The notes below the pieces were generated by a model that was not told where the DNA came from, made no database searches, and saw only the letters and a list, made by a program, of their open reading frames with translations. A program made the translations under genes and the position numbers. DNA of 49,821 nt from JABWBR01 sp036741235 (GTDB lineage Bacteria; Bacteroidota; Bacteroidia; Chitinophagales; Saprospiraceae), in the NCBI GenBank assembly GCA_036741235.1, contig DAINSQ010000012.1, forward strand, positions 1 through 49,821, read 5' to 3'. The first letter of the stretch is position 1; the number at the start of each line of letters is the position of its first letter. This document shows, piece by piece, positions 1 through 9,492 of this stretch.

Positions 1-3000
1 CGGGTTGATGGCGTTGTTGTTGTCGTTGCAATCGCCCGTGGTCGAGGTGAGCTCGACTGCCGCTTTGTAGCCGCCGGGGCGCAGACACTGGGTGATCGTC
101 GTAGCGCCCGTTTCGGCGTAGCCGTCGTTGTCGCTGTCTTTGTACCATACCTGGCCCGGTTTTTCCAGGGCGTTGTTGTCGTTGCAATCCTGGTTATTGG
201 TCACGTAACCCACAGGTTGGCTGCAAGCTTGCGTCGTATTTGACGGGTTGCCGAAGCCGTCGCCGTCGAAGTCAAAGTAGTACGTGGTTAATACGCCTTC
301 ATCGGTAGAGCCGTTGCAGTTGTTGTCGATGCCGTCGCACACTTCCGTAGCGGCCGGGTTGATGGCGTTGTTGTTGTCGTTGCAATCGCCCGTGGTCGAG
401 GTGAGCTCGGATGCTGCCTTGTAGCCGCTGGGGCGCAGACACTGGGTGATGGTAGCAGCACCGGTTTGGGCATAACCGTCGTTGTCGGTGTCTTTGTACC
501 ATACCTGGCCCGGTTTTTCCAAAGCGTTGTTGTCGTTGCAATCGGTATTGTCAGCAACATAACCTGGAGGCGGCGTAAGCCCGGTGGCAGTAACCAGCGG
601 ATTTCCAAAACCGTCGCCGTCCATGTCGCGATAATACGTATTTACGACAGCGCCACATGGGACGAAGGCCACAAAGTCATTGGAAATGGTCCATGAGCTA
701 CGATTCCTGCCGGGTACTGCCCTGGCGCGGGTACCCGACGCATTTTCAATGCCCATTGTACCCGGGGTTATGCCATTTGCGAAAGCAGTATGAATTTCAA
801 TTCTGTTGCTGCCTTCATACAACAGTATCTGGGAAGTAACCGCGGGATTTGTCCCGCAGCAAAGTGGAATATTAGTGAAATTGACCGCCAGGATTCTGTT
901 GGGAGCCGTACCCGTAGTGAAATAGCTGATGCTGCCGTTTCCGGCAGGATACAAGTCGTCCCAAGCTGCTGCAATCAAATTGTTAGGAGCTGTGGGATTT
1001 GGTATGCTTTGACCGGAACAGCAGCCTGACGATGAAACCGATTCAAAAGTAATAAACCCATTGGAAGATATAATAAAACTGGTATAGTTCTGTTCAAAAA
1101 ACTCAAAGGTGAATCCTATAGGTAAGGCGCCACTAACCCCATCATCAGGTAACGACAATAAAGTTCCAGTTCCTGAAATTGGGGCGTAGGAACCGCTTGT
1201 TACCAACGTATATCCGGCATAGGTATTGGGGTCGCTATCGTCGCAATCGTCACCTTGCGTAACAAAGCCGGGGCCGGGATTGGCGCAAAGCGACACACCG
1301 GGTTCTACGCCATAGCCGTCACCGTCGTTGTCTAGATAATAAGTAACGAAAGTAAGGCCCTCGTCGGCTGCTAAATTGCAATTGTTATCAATACCATCGC
1401 AAATTTCCGCTTCGCCGGGGTTGATATCGTCGTTACTGTCATCGCAATCACCTCCACCGGTTACGGTGGTTACATAACCTGCACCAGGAGAAGTACAAGC
1501 CATAACCGGGCTGCCGGTATAATAACCGTCGGCATCGGCATCGAGGTAATAGGTGGTTTGTACGCCTTCATCTGTAAAGCCGTCGCAATCGTTATCAATA
1601 CCGTCGCAGACTTCTGTTGCGAGCGGATTGATCATATTGTCAGAGTCGTTGCAGTCGTTGTTGTTGGTTACATAAATCGGACCGGGAGGAGCGCAGGCGC
1701 TAATTGGCGTAGCGTTTTCATCGCCGTAGCCGTCGTCGTCGCCGTCGAGGTAATAATTTACATAGGTAAGGCCTTCATCTGTGTTTCCGTCGCAGTTGTT
1801 GTCGAGGCCGTCGCAGATTTCCGGGTTGCCGGGGAATTTAGCGGCCTCGGTGTCGTCGCAGTCCGTATTATTAGCCACATAACCCGAGGGTTGGGTACAG
1901 GCTGATTGGCTTACAGCAGGGTTGCCGTAGCTGTCGCCGTCGCTGTCCTGGTACCAGGTAGTGGCAGGCGTCACTGCCACCATAGCACTGCCGCTGCCGG
2001 TACCACTACAGTTGGCATCGCTGACACTGACCACCGTATAAGTTCCCGCCGGCGCATTGGTAATGACATAAGGAGTGGAATTAATGCCAGTAACCGGTAC
2101 GTTATTCGTGCCGTCATTATAGGTCAAATCCCAGGGCCCCGTGCCGGTGAGCGCAAAGCTCACGTTGGGCAGCGGATCCGTAGAGCATACGGTACCGCCG
2201 CCGGAGACGGTAGCCGTAGGCAGCGGGTTGACGTTTACGGTAACGTCAGCCGTTGAAGAACAACCCGATGCAGCAGTAGAGGTAACCGTGTAAGAGGTTG
2301 TTGTGGTAACGTTGCTTGCCAAAGGATTGGCAATGGTAGCATCATTGAGGAATGTAGCGGGCGACCAGGAATAGCTTGTCACAGCAGCGCCGTATTCAAA
2401 TACGATGCTCCAGCTTGTTATTGAACCAGCGTCACCGCTTGCATCGTCTACTATAAATAGATTCCATGTGCCGTTAAAGTTGCCGGTGAAGCTCGACAAG
2501 GTAGGAATACTTGGCGGTGTAACTGTTCCGGGGCCCGGCGTCGGGTAGCTATCACTGCCGGAATCCACCGTCGGGCGGAAAGTGCCGGATACAATAGTTG
2601 TCCCTATTGCCGACGAACCGTCTTGTAATACTAAATTGACATTAGAAATACTACCAGAGCCACCTTGATCGCTTATCAGTACTACATTGGTAGCAGTAGG
2701 CGACTGCAGCAACATGTCGATGTCACTTGGGAAGGTATGGCTTAAGCCATTGATCAAAACCTGCTTGACCCTGACTCCGGATGTAGGCAAGCCACTCACA
2801 TTGATGGTAGCAGGATAGGGCGTGGCGTTACCTAATGAATTGATAGTAACGGCGCCGCCATTAGATGTAGAAGTAAAAATCCCTGCATTGGTATTCAACT
2901 GGCTGTTTTGTCCGCTGCAAATGGTTGAAGGAGTTGCTGTAATAGCCTGAATAACAGGTTTGTCGCCAACAGTCACGGTCACTGTGGCCGTATTTTGACA

Positions 3001-5439
3001 CCCGTTGGCATCTGTTCCTGTCACGGTGTAAGTGGTGGTAGCCGCAGGGTTGGCGTTGACAATTGCCCCTGTGGTTGCGTCCAGACCGGTAGCCGGCGAC
3101 CAGCTATAGGTATTGGCGCCGGAGGCCGTCAATGCCACCGCCGAGCCGCCGGGGTTGCAGATGAGGCCGGAGGGGGGTGAAACCATGACCGTTGGCAGCG
3201 GGTTTACAGCCAGGGTGAATTCAGCCGTGGTTGAGGTGTTGGGGCCGGTAGCGCAAGTTACATCAACTACGTAATATCGAGGTGAATTGATCGTGCCTGT
3301 CGTATAAGTAGTAGCGTTTGTGCCTACGTTATTATAAGGCCCACCGGGAGCCATCGCTTCTTTCCATTGGTAGCTGATGCCTACGCCGCTTGAGGCACCA
3401 TTCAATGTAAGGATTGTCGAACCGCTTGCGCAAATAGAAGCAGGAGAAGAAGAAATAGTACCGGCGGTCGGCGTACCTGAACAGATATTCGGGTTGATAC
3501 CGCTAAATTCGTCGGCGCCAATATCCGGAGCGAAACCGTTTGGGCGGGTATCGCCGTCGATGTCGGTGGTGACGCCGGCAATTGCAATGCCCCCTGATTC
3601 CAGTGTAGTATTGGATCCCGCTACAAGGTGCAGATCAGCTCCGGACACAAATGGTGGCAGTACCTGCTGGGAATTCGCATCCTGCGGTGTTGTATATGCT
3701 GTCTGCCAGTTGGCCAAAGTTGTATATGAGGTAGTCAGTGCTACACCTGAAGTCGTTCCAATACCCCCAGTCCGTACCTGCGTATTGGAAGGATTGATAT
3801 AATAATTGTTATAATTTTCGCCCCCTGAGCCGAAATTATACGAAGCGGCGGGTCCACTGATGGCGTAAAATCGAACGAGACTGTTACTACTGCTTGTTAG
3901 ATCAACTGACACATTATTGTTCATCAGTGTCAAATTTGCATGTGTTGTTCCACTTGTATTGGCAATTCTTATACCGCTGCCAAAATTACTGGCAGATGAA
4001 GCGCTGGGATTTGGATCAACATCGCCGGAAAGAAAGATGGAGTTAAANNNNNNNNNNNNNNNNNNNNNNNNNNNNNNNNNNNNNNNNNNNNNNNNNNNNN
4101 NNNNNNNNNNNNNNNNNNNNNNNNNNNNNNNNNNNNNNNNNNNNNNNACAAACTGCACTGTATTACCGCTGACCGTTGACATATTATCGGCCTGCATGAA
4201 AATGCCAACCTTTCCGATTTCATCAGCGCCAAAGGAGTCAGGACCGACGATGTTGTTGGTAACTGTAATATTCTGGTTGTTGTTTGTTGTCACACCTCGG
4301 GTAGTAATGCCATAACGACACCGGATTATTCTGTTTTCCGTAAAAGTATTATTATCATTATCATCCCCGTTGCTGGTGGTACTAATGCTTGTACCACACA
4401 TAATTATACCGAAAGTTGTACTCGTGCTGGTATTTTGGGTAGCACCACACGCTATCTCTAAATTGCGAATCGTATTATTGGCAGCTCCTGCACCGACTCC
4501 ATTGCTGGAAAGCCAAATAGCTGCTGTAGCTGTAGAAGTATTTGTATTTTGAATCGTAAGATTCCTGCCCGAACCGCTTATGCGCCCATCTATGGTTACA
4601 TTATCTGCACCATTCAATCTGACAATAGCGCCTACAATACTTCCGCTGACAGTAACTGGCGAAGCGCCGGGCTTAACCAATACACTTGTGTAATTGGCCG
4701 ATCCCGATCCACTGGCGTTCAGCGCAGCCGTAGCTGTTTCTGTAGTATTAGCGCCGATGGTGATGGCGATCGTCCCCGTATGCGTCCCCGCATTCACGGC
4801 ATCAAAAGCGCCCTTGAGATTGGTATACGTCGCAAACGCCGTCCCCCCGCTAGCCGTCACAAACACCGGGCAGGTAGCCCCGCCGGTCACGGTGAAGGTA
4901 GCGCTGTAATTGGCGCCGCCGTTGTTGGCAAAGTTGGTGCCGGAGCCGCAGCCATTATAGTTGGCTGCCGTATAGACTTCCAAAACATAAACACCTGCCG
5001 CTCTTCCGCTCAGCAGGTTGACGGTTGCGGCGTTAGTTTGCCATGTCTGGTTTTGTCCGCCACCGCATAACGCACCGGGATCATCCGATGCAAAGGGCAG
5101 GTCGAGCGAGGTAAATGCCCCCGGCGTGCCGCCCTGCGGATAAACCCTGTAAAACAAGGTGCCATTGGTAATATTGCAGGTGGGGCACTTGAAAGTCTTG
5201 TTCTGCGCGCCTTTTAGCGTAAGCGTTCCAGTGCATTGGACGAAAGATCCCAGGCTTCCGGTAAAATCCGGGTTGCCGGTCGTTGCTTGTAAATCGTAGA
5301 AAGCATTACCGCTCCCCAGGTCGAGGATGAGGTAACTTTCGTAAATACCGCTGCTCTGCGCCTGTATCCCCCACGAGGAAAATACTAACGCAAATACGGC
5401 AGCAGTTACTTTAAGCATCTGATGTAGCGCTTTGCCCAT
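1..5439 (-). CDS. Giant secreted surface protein: beta-helix, P-domain and MopE-type metal-binding repeats (3' end outside window)
   Basis: The frame opens at the ATG at 5439 and stays open to the left edge (about 1,813 codons, including a 100-N gap at 4048-4147 that keeps the frame), so the C-terminus is not seen. Residues 1-28 form a signal peptide ending near GIQAQ. Residues about 190-650 read as right-handed beta-helix turns (NITVTNNIVG, STVSGNTVQF). Ig/PKD-like modules follow, then a proprotein-convertase P-domain near residues 860-1000 (HTFPSDIDMLLQSP). Residues about 1160-1412 and 1595-1813 are MopE-type Asp/Asn repeats (DCNDNNNAINP, EVCDGIDNNC), likely calcium- or metal-binding. Between them lies a Cys-containing beta domain (PIGFTFEFFEQNY). 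The last two repeat units copy each other with a 354-bp period. Known of such families: exported, usually by T9SS; no sorting tail is visible here. The adhesin role is inferred. Confidence 0.85.
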   Translation of the reverse strand, partial: MGKALHQMLKVTAAVFALVFSSWGIQAQSSGIYESYLILDLGSGNAFYDLQATTGNPDFTGSLGSFVQCTGTLTLKGAQNKTFKCPTCNITNGTLFYRVYPQGGTPGAFTSLDLPFASDDPGALCGGGQNQTWQTNAATVNLLSGRAAGVYVLEVYTAANYNGCGSGTNFANNGGANYSATFTVTGGATCPVFVTASGGTAFATYTNLKGAFDAVNAGTHTGTIAITIGANTTETATAALNASGSGSANYTSVLVKPGASPVTVSGSIVGAIVRLNGADNVTIDGRISGSGRNLTIQNTNTSTATAAIWLSSNGVGAGAANNTIRNLEIACGATQNTSTSTTFGIIMCGTSISTTSNGDDNDNNTFTENRIIRCRYGITTRGVTTNNNQNITVTNNIVGPDSFGADEIGKVGIFMQADNMSTVSGNTVQFXXXXXXXXXXXXXXXXXXXXXXXXXXXXXXXXXXFNSIFLSGDVDPNPSASSASNFGSGIRIANTSGTTHANLTLMNNNVSVDLTSSSNSLVRFYAISGPAASYNFGSGGENYNNYYINPSNTQVRTGGIGTTSGVALTTSYTTLANWQTAYTTPQDANSQQVLPPFVSGADLHLVAGSNTTLESGGIAIAGVTTDIDGDTRPNGFAPDIGADEFSGINPNICSGTPTAGTISSSPASICASGSTILTLNGASSGVGISYQWKEAMAPGGPYNNVGTNATTYTTGTINSPRYYVVDVTCATGPNTSTTAEFTLAVNPLPTVMVSPPSGLICNPGGSAVALTASGANTYSWSPATGLDATTGAIVNANPAATTTYTVTGTDANGCQNTATVTVTVGDKPVIQAITATPSTICSGQNSQLNTNAGIFTSTSNGGAVTINSLGNATPYPATINVSGLPTSGVRVKQVLINGLSHTFPSDIDMLLQSPTATNVVLISDQGGSGSISNVNLVLQDGSSAIGTTIVSGTFRPTVDSGSDSYPTPGPGTVTPPSIPTLSSFTGNFNGTWNLFIVDDASGDAGSITSWSIVFEYGAAVTSYSWSPATFLNDATIANPLASNVTTTTSYTVTSTAASGCSSTADVTVNVNPLPTATVSGGGTVCSTDPLPNVSFALTGTGPWDLTYNDGTNNVPVTGINSTPYVITNAPAGTYTVVSVSDANCSGTGSGSAMVAVTPATTWYQDSDGDSYGNPAVSQSACTQPSGYVANNTDCDDTEAAKFPGNPEICDGLDNNCDGNTDEGLTYVNYYLDGDDDGYGDENATPISACAPPGPIYVTNNNDCNDSDNMINPLATEVCDGIDNDCDGFTDEGVQTTYYLDADADGYYTGSPVMACTSPGAGYVTTVTGGGDCDDSNDDINPGEAEICDGIDNNCNLAADEGLTFVTYYLDNDGDGYGVEPGVSLCANPGPGFVTQGDDCDDSDPNTYAGYTLVTSGSYAPISGTGTLLSLPDDGVSGALPIGFTFEFFEQNYTSFIISSNGFITFESVSSSGCCSGQSIPNPTAPNNLIAAAWDDLYPAGNGSISYFTTGTAPNRILAVNFTNIPLCCGTNPAVTSQILLYEGSNRIEIHTAFANGITPGTMGIENASGTRARAVPGRNRSSWTISNDFVAFVPCGAVVNTYYRDMDGDGFGNPLVTATGLTPPPGYVADNTDCNDNNALEKPGQVWYKDTDNDGYAQTGAATITQCLRPSGYKAASELTSTTGDCNDNNNAINPAATEVCDGIDNNCNGSTDEGVLTTYYFDFDGDGFGNPSNTTQACSQPVGYVTNNQDCNDNNALEKPGQVWYKDSDNDGYAETGATTITQCLRPGGYKAAVELTSTTGDCNDNNNAINP
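4048..4147. other. Assembly gap (100 N) inside the beta-helix region
   Basis: One hundred N lie within the giant gene on 1-5439. The same codon phase reads beta-helix sequence on both sides (…TVSGNTVQF before, FNSIFLSGDVDP after), so the true missing length is probably 1 mod 3. Unlike the gap at 43080, the two flanks share no sequence, so this looks like genuinely missing sequence in a repetitive domain. Confidence 0.95.
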
Positions 5440-5471
5440 GATAATAAATTGGTTAGTTATCGTTTATTTGT

Positions 5472-5479
5472 CAAATATG
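5472..5479 (-). promoter_or_regulatory. Possible -7 box for the giant gene at 5439
   Basis: On the minus strand the sequence is CATATTTG, 7 of 8 bases of the Bacteroidota -7 consensus TAnnTTTG. It lies 32 bp upstream of the ATG at 5439. No clear TTG -33 box was found at the expected spacing, so support is modest. Confidence 0.3.
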
Positions 5480-5494
5480 CACACAAACAACCTG

Positions 5495-5518
5495 AGACAT
5501 CGCGGTTTCCCGATGTCT
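5495..5518. promoter_or_regulatory. Perfect 8-bp inverted repeat upstream of the giant gene
   Basis: AGACATCG (5495-5502) and CGATGTCT (5511-5518) form a perfect stem with an 8-nt loop. It lies 16 bp upstream of the candidate -7 box at 5472-5479, in the 264-bp spacer before the giant gene. That position suits a dyad operator. There is no T-run, so it is not a standard terminator for the gene that ends at 5704. Nothing else recognisable was seen in 5440-5703. Confidence 0.4.
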
Positions 5519-5703
5519 TGTATCAAGCGATAAAAACAATGAAATAGCATTGTCTATCAGGTGACCAATGGGTGTGAAATGCCTCTCCTAAAGATGTGTG
5601 TAGGTTAGAATGAATGCAGAGGGGGAAGGGCGATCATTCTTTTACCTGGCAAATATAGTGCAGGCTAATAGAATTTCAACATTTTTTTGAAATAATTTAT
5701 ATT

Positions 5704-7824
5704 TTACATATCTAACAAAATTTCATCCACAAATACCCAGCCCCTGTCTCCCTTGCCCGGGTGCCAGGCCGGCAATTTGGCGACGGGTTTGGCAATGAGT
5801 CGCATATGACGAATAGGAACCGGCGCCACGTTGCAAGTGTAAAACTTGTGCATCGGCAACATCGACCGGCCGGGCATGCCAGGTCGCATCAAACCTATTC
5901 GCCGCAGGCTGCCCGCCGACGCCCCGCCCCAGACTTCAATGACTGCCGGCGGAAAGATGTAGGAGTCCGTATTGAGCAATACACTGAGGGTGACTTGCGA
6001 ATAAACTACCGGCGCCGGCCAGGAGGCCTCCAATACCAACGGCTGCTCGCGAAATCCCAGCCATAGCGAATCCCGAAATTCCAGCTTCGCTTTTTTGTGG
6101 TCGAATAAACCCGCCACTCCCCTACCCTTGTAACTGTCGTTGGGCGGGTGTATGAGCTTTGTTACAGGCGGCGGCAGACCGACGCGCCAGAGCTCGATGG
6201 AGTCTGCCGGACTGCTCTCCCAGCCTGCTTTCATGGCGATGTATTTGACTTTCATCGGCTTGTCAACCAGGATCGTACTGTCACTGCCCAGCAGGGCCGA
6301 TCTGTCCGTCGGGTCGCTGCCGTCGAGGGTGTACCGGATGTCGATACCCCGAATGCGGTGAAATAATTTAAGAGGGAATGGTGCGTCGAAAAAAGCCCGC
6401 GGCTCCAGTATTTCGGGTTTCGACAACACGGCATTGAAGTGTATGGCGGTGTCTACGCCGGCATCGACGTACAACCGGGGAGTTTGTTGTTGAAACTGCG
6501 CCAAAGCCTCCGCCGGAATGCCGGTTTCCCAGAGGTATACGCGCTCCAGCTTTTTCCAGCGCCGCAATAGCGGCAGGGATTGATCAGTCAACCGGGTCTG
6601 GTACGCTTTTAATACCCGCAACCCCTCTATATCTTTCAACCGGGCCAAGCCGGCATCGGTGACCGGTGTGCGGTCGATTTCCAGGCGTTCCAGCACTTTG
6701 AAGCGGGCTACCAAACGCATAAACTCGTCGTCGATGGGCAGGTTGCTGAGGTCGAGCGCTACTGTATTTTTTGCCAGCGGCAATAGACGCTCCAGGTCTT
6801 TCGCCGAAAAATCGGGATGCGCGTATAATTGCACCGAAAGCGCATCGGCATTCGCCGAAAGCCGCTGTATGGTGCAAAAGTAACTACCCAGTTCGGCAAT
6901 GGTGTTGTCTTTGATTTTGGGCAAATGCGACCATCGCCTGGATTGCCCCGACTGAATGACGGATTTTACCAGTTCTCCCAGGCTATCCCCCGGCGGCAAA
7001 TGGCGCAGCGCAAGGCTGTCTGACGCGCCTTTGGCTACCCACCATCGCAATATGGATAATTCCTGCTCGTTAAGCTGTGGCTTGCCCTGCGGCGGCATGT
7101 GTTCTTTGTGCGCCAAAGGCAATTCCAGTCGTTTGATGAATAAGCTTTTATGCCAGTCGTTTTTATCAAAAAGCGCCCCGTTTTTTCCGCCTTTGCGCAA
7201 AGCTTCAAAACTGGTCAGCAGCAGTTCCCCTTTCTTTTTCGCTTCGCTATGACACGATACGCAGCGCTTGTGCAAAATCGGCTGCACGAGGTGTTCGAAA
7301 ATTAACGGATCGTCGGGCAAGTCCGCTATGCTGTTTTCAACGCGAGGATAGGCCAAAAAAGACGAACCGTGCGTAAGCACACCGCCCCAATGACCGGCAA
7401 GTATCAGGCTTGACGCTAGTGCAATTACATATATTCGTTTGAACAATTTTTGTTTATAAAAATACCCCCATCCTGCATACAACCCAACGCATAAAAAAGC
7501 CGTTGTGGCGCCGGCCCACTTGTGGCGCGCCAATAAAACGCCGCCATCGGTATCCTGCAATGACAAAAACAATCCGCTCAGGGCGGTAAGCAATGCAATA
7601 ATCGCCATTCCGCCAACCCACTCCGCGCTGACGGCCTCGGGGCGAAACCAGGCTAACCCGGCCAACATCAAAACCAATACAATGGGAAAATGCAATATCA
7701 ACAAATGAAAACGGCCCGCCCACTGCAATAGCGTTGGCAGTTGCAAATAACCTTCCGTTGCCAGGCAAAAGGCCAGCAGCACGGTAAGTGCAATAACAGC
7801 GTAGTTTATGGCTTTGTCAATCAT
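5704..7824 (-). CDS. Membrane-anchored c-type cytochrome domain protein with LRR, chitobiase-C-like and discoidin-like domains
   Basis: 706 aa with an ATG start at 7824. About five transmembrane helices lie in residues 10-150 (DUF2231-like membrane domain). A Planctomycete-type cytochrome-c domain follows: heme motif CVSCH near residue 187 and likely distal-ligand motif HMPP near 241. Next come leucine-rich repeats at about 350-450 (LERLEIDRTPVTDAGLARLK), an FN3-associated/chitobiase C-terminal-like domain (DIRYTLDGSDPTD, about 490-540), and a C-terminal discoidin-like beta domain. This architecture is known from Bacteroidota and Planctomycetes, usually beside DUF1501 or DUF1549/DUF1553 genes. 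Here it lies 80 bp downstream of the DUF1501 gene on the same strand, probably one operon. Inferred role: a membrane electron acceptor for periplasmic oxidations. The exact substrate is unknown. Confidence 0.85.
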   Translation of the reverse strand: MIDKAINYAVIALTVLLAFCLATEGYLQLPTLLQWAGRFHLLILHFPIVLVLMLAGLAWFRPEAVSAEWVGGMAIIALLTALSGLFLSLQDTDGGVLLARHKWAGATTAFLCVGLYAGWGYFYKQKLFKRIYVIALASSLILAGHWGGVLTHGSSFLAYPRVENSIADLPDDPLIFEHLVQPILHKRCVSCHSEAKKKGELLLTSFEALRKGGKNGALFDKNDWHKSLFIKRLELPLAHKEHMPPQGKPQLNEQELSILRWWVAKGASDSLALRHLPPGDSLGELVKSVIQSGQSRRWSHLPKIKDNTIAELGSYFCTIQRLSANADALSVQLYAHPDFSAKDLERLLPLAKNTVALDLSNLPIDDEFMRLVARFKVLERLEIDRTPVTDAGLARLKDIEGLRVLKAYQTRLTDQSLPLLRRWKKLERVYLWETGIPAEALAQFQQQTPRLYVDAGVDTAIHFNAVLSKPEILEPRAFFDAPFPLKLFHRIRGIDIRYTLDGSDPTDRSALLGSDSTILVDKPMKVKYIAMKAGWESSPADSIELWRVGLPPPVTKLIHPPNDSYKGRGVAGLFDHKKAKLEFRDSLWLGFREQPLVLEASWPAPVVYSQVTLSVLLNTDSYIFPPAVIEVWGGASAGSLRRIGLMRPGMPGRSMLPMHKFYTCNVAPVPIRHMRLIAKPVAKLPAWHPGKGDRGWVFVDEILLDM

Positions 7825-7835
7825 AGTATAACCCA

Positions 7836-7891
7836 GTTAGCGGTCGGACCGTTTACCCCGATCTGACCCGGGTAACGGGCCGACCGCTAAC
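7836..7891. repeat. Palindromic intergenic repeat of the GTTAGCGGTC family
   Basis: GTTAGCGGTCGG (7836-7847) and CCGACCGCTAAC (7880-7891) are a perfect 12-bp inverted repeat. The inner arms TTACCC and GGGTAA extend the hairpin. Related units occur inside the coding sequence at 16239-16371. The adjoining CCCCGCTACCC tail (7900-7910) contains the TAG stop of the DUF1501 gene and is also found next to the copies at 16362-16371. The hairpin lies between two co-oriented genes, so it could act as a processing or attenuation site (inference). Confidence 0.75.
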
Positions 7892-7904
7892 CCAGCCGGC
7901 CCCG

Positions 7905-9365
7905 CTACCCCAGCAACCCCGGCGCCACCTTCCCGGCCACATCGGTAAGCCGGAATCGCCGGCCCTGGTATTTATACACCAGTTGCTCGTGGTCGAGGCC
8001 CATGAGGTGCAACAAGGTAGCGTGGAAATCGTGAATATGCACCGGGTCGCGGGTAATATTGTAGCCGAAGTCGTCGGTATCGCCGTAGACCTGGCCCGTT
8101 TTCACGCCGCCGCCGGCCATCCAGATGCTAAAGCAGCGCGGATGGTGGTCGCGTCCGTAGTTATCGGGTTGGAAGGGGCCCTGGCAGTAACTCGTGCGCC
8201 CGAATTCGCCGCCCCAGATCACAAGCGTATCATCGAGCATGCCGCGTTGTTTGAGATCCAGGATGAGGGCTGCCGAAGCCTGGTCGACGTCTTTGGCCTG
8301 CAGCGACATCTCGGCGGGCAGGTTGCCGTGCTGGTCCCAGCCCTGGTGGTACAACTGTATAAACCGCACGCCGCGCTCCGCCAGCCGGCGCGCCAGCAGG
8401 CAGTTGGCGGCATAAGTGCCGGGCGCCATACACTCGGGGCCGTACAACTTCACGATGTGTTCGGGTTCGCTGCTCAAATCCACGACTTCCGGCACCGACA
8501 TTTGCATGCGGTAGGCCATTTCGTATTGGGCTACGCGCGATTGTATTTCTTCGTCGCCGCTTTGTTCGTAGTGCATTTCATTGAGGGCGTTGAGGTGGTC
8601 GAGCCACTCCCGGCGGTGTTCGCGGTCGAGTCCGTCGGGGTCGTTGAGGTACAATACGGGGTCTTTGCCCGAGCGCAGTAGCACGCCCTGGTGCCTGGAG
8701 TCGAGAAAACCGCTCGACCACAATTTGGCGTAAAGCCCCTGGCTGTTGCCCTTGCCTCGCGAGGTGAGCACTACGAAGGCCGGCAGGTTTTGGTTTTCAC
8801 TGCCCAGTCCGTAGCTCAGCCACGATCCCATGCTGGGCCGCCCCGACTGCTGGTGGCCGGTCTGGAAAAAAGTGATGGCCGGATCGTGATTGATAGCCTC
8901 GGTGTACATGCTTTTGACGATACACAACTCGTCGACAATTTGCCCGGTATATGGAAAATAATCGCTCACCCAGGCGCCCGATTGTCCGTATTGCTTGAAA
9001 TCGACCAGCGAGCCCACGAGCGGGAATTTGTCCTGGTTGGCGGTCATGCCCGTCAGCCGCTGTCCCATGCGTATTGACGCCGGCAAATCTTCGCCCATCC
9101 TGCGCCGCAACTCGGGTTTGTAGTCGAAGCTCTCCAATTGCGAAGGCGCCCCCGACTGAAACAGGTAGATGATGCGTTTGGCCCTGGCCGGAAAATGGGG
9201 GATGCCGGCCTGCAGCAAACCTTCCTCAGAGCCTTTTCCCCGGAATAAGCCGGGCGTGAGCAACGAGCCCAGCGCCACCGCGCCGATGCCTACGCTTAAT
9301 TTTGAGAAAAATACCCGCCGGTTGATGCGCAGTCGGGCTTCCTGCTCGGGAGTAAAAGCCTGCAT
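7905..9365 (-). CDS. DUF1501 family protein (sulfatase-like fold) with Tat signal
   Basis: 486 aa. I start at the ATG at 9365; the frame also extends two codons upstream to a TTG, which is less likely. The N-terminus carries a twin-arginine motif (INRRVFFSKL) followed by a hydrophobic stretch (VGIGAVALGSLL), so export is likely by Tat. The body matches DUF1501 throughout: QSGAPSQLESFDYKP, GAWVSDYFPYTG, DTLVIWGGEFGRT, GRDHHP, IHDFHATLLHLMGLDH. The last motif contains the metal-site-like His residues of the alkaline-phosphatase/sulfatase fold. DUF1501 genes usually stand next to a DUF1549/DUF1553 cytochrome protein. Here the neighbour (5704-7824) has the cytochrome domain but neither DUF. The stop codon lies inside a dispersed repeat tail (7900-7910). 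The biochemical reaction is not established. Confidence 0.9.
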   Translation of the reverse strand: MQAFTPEQEARLRINRRVFFSKLSVGIGAVALGSLLTPGLFRGKGSEEGLLQAGIPHFPARAKRIIYLFQSGAPSQLESFDYKPELRRRMGEDLPASIRMGQRLTGMTANQDKFPLVGSLVDFKQYGQSGAWVSDYFPYTGQIVDELCIVKSMYTEAINHDPAITFFQTGHQQSGRPSMGSWLSYGLGSENQNLPAFVVLTSRGKGNSQGLYAKLWSSGFLDSRHQGVLLRSGKDPVLYLNDPDGLDREHRREWLDHLNALNEMHYEQSGDEEIQSRVAQYEMAYRMQMSVPEVVDLSSEPEHIVKLYGPECMAPGTYAANCLLARRLAERGVRFIQLYHQGWDQHGNLPAEMSLQAKDVDQASAALILDLKQRGMLDDTLVIWGGEFGRTSYCQGPFQPDNYGRDHHPRCFSIWMAGGGVKTGQVYGDTDDFGYNITRDPVHIHDFHATLLHLMGLDHEQLVYKYQGRRFRLTDVAGKVAPGLLG

Positions 9366-9382
9366 GGTCAATACTTTGTGCC

Positions 9383-9390
9383 TAAATATA
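9383..9390 (-). promoter_or_regulatory. Possible -7 box for the DUF1501/cytochrome operon
   Basis: The minus strand reads TATATTTA, 7 of 8 to TAnnTTTG, 18 bp upstream of the ATG at 9365. It lies in the divergent 127-bp spacer shared with the MazG-like gene. No convincing -33 box was seen. Confidence 0.3.
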
Positions 9391-9464
9391 GGTTACATTG
9401 CGATGAACGCCCATTATTTGAGTTGCATTTTTTTTCGCGATCAGACCGCATTCTTAAATTGAAG

Positions 9465-9472
9465 TATATTTA
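9465..9472 (+). promoter_or_regulatory. Possible -7 box for the MazG-like gene
   Basis: The plus strand reads TATATTTA, 7 of 8 to TAnnTTTG, with 20 bp between its end and the ATG at 9493. That distance is normal for Bacteroidota promoters. Confidence 0.35.
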
Positions 9473-9492
9473 CCGCTCAATTTTCAAAAAAC

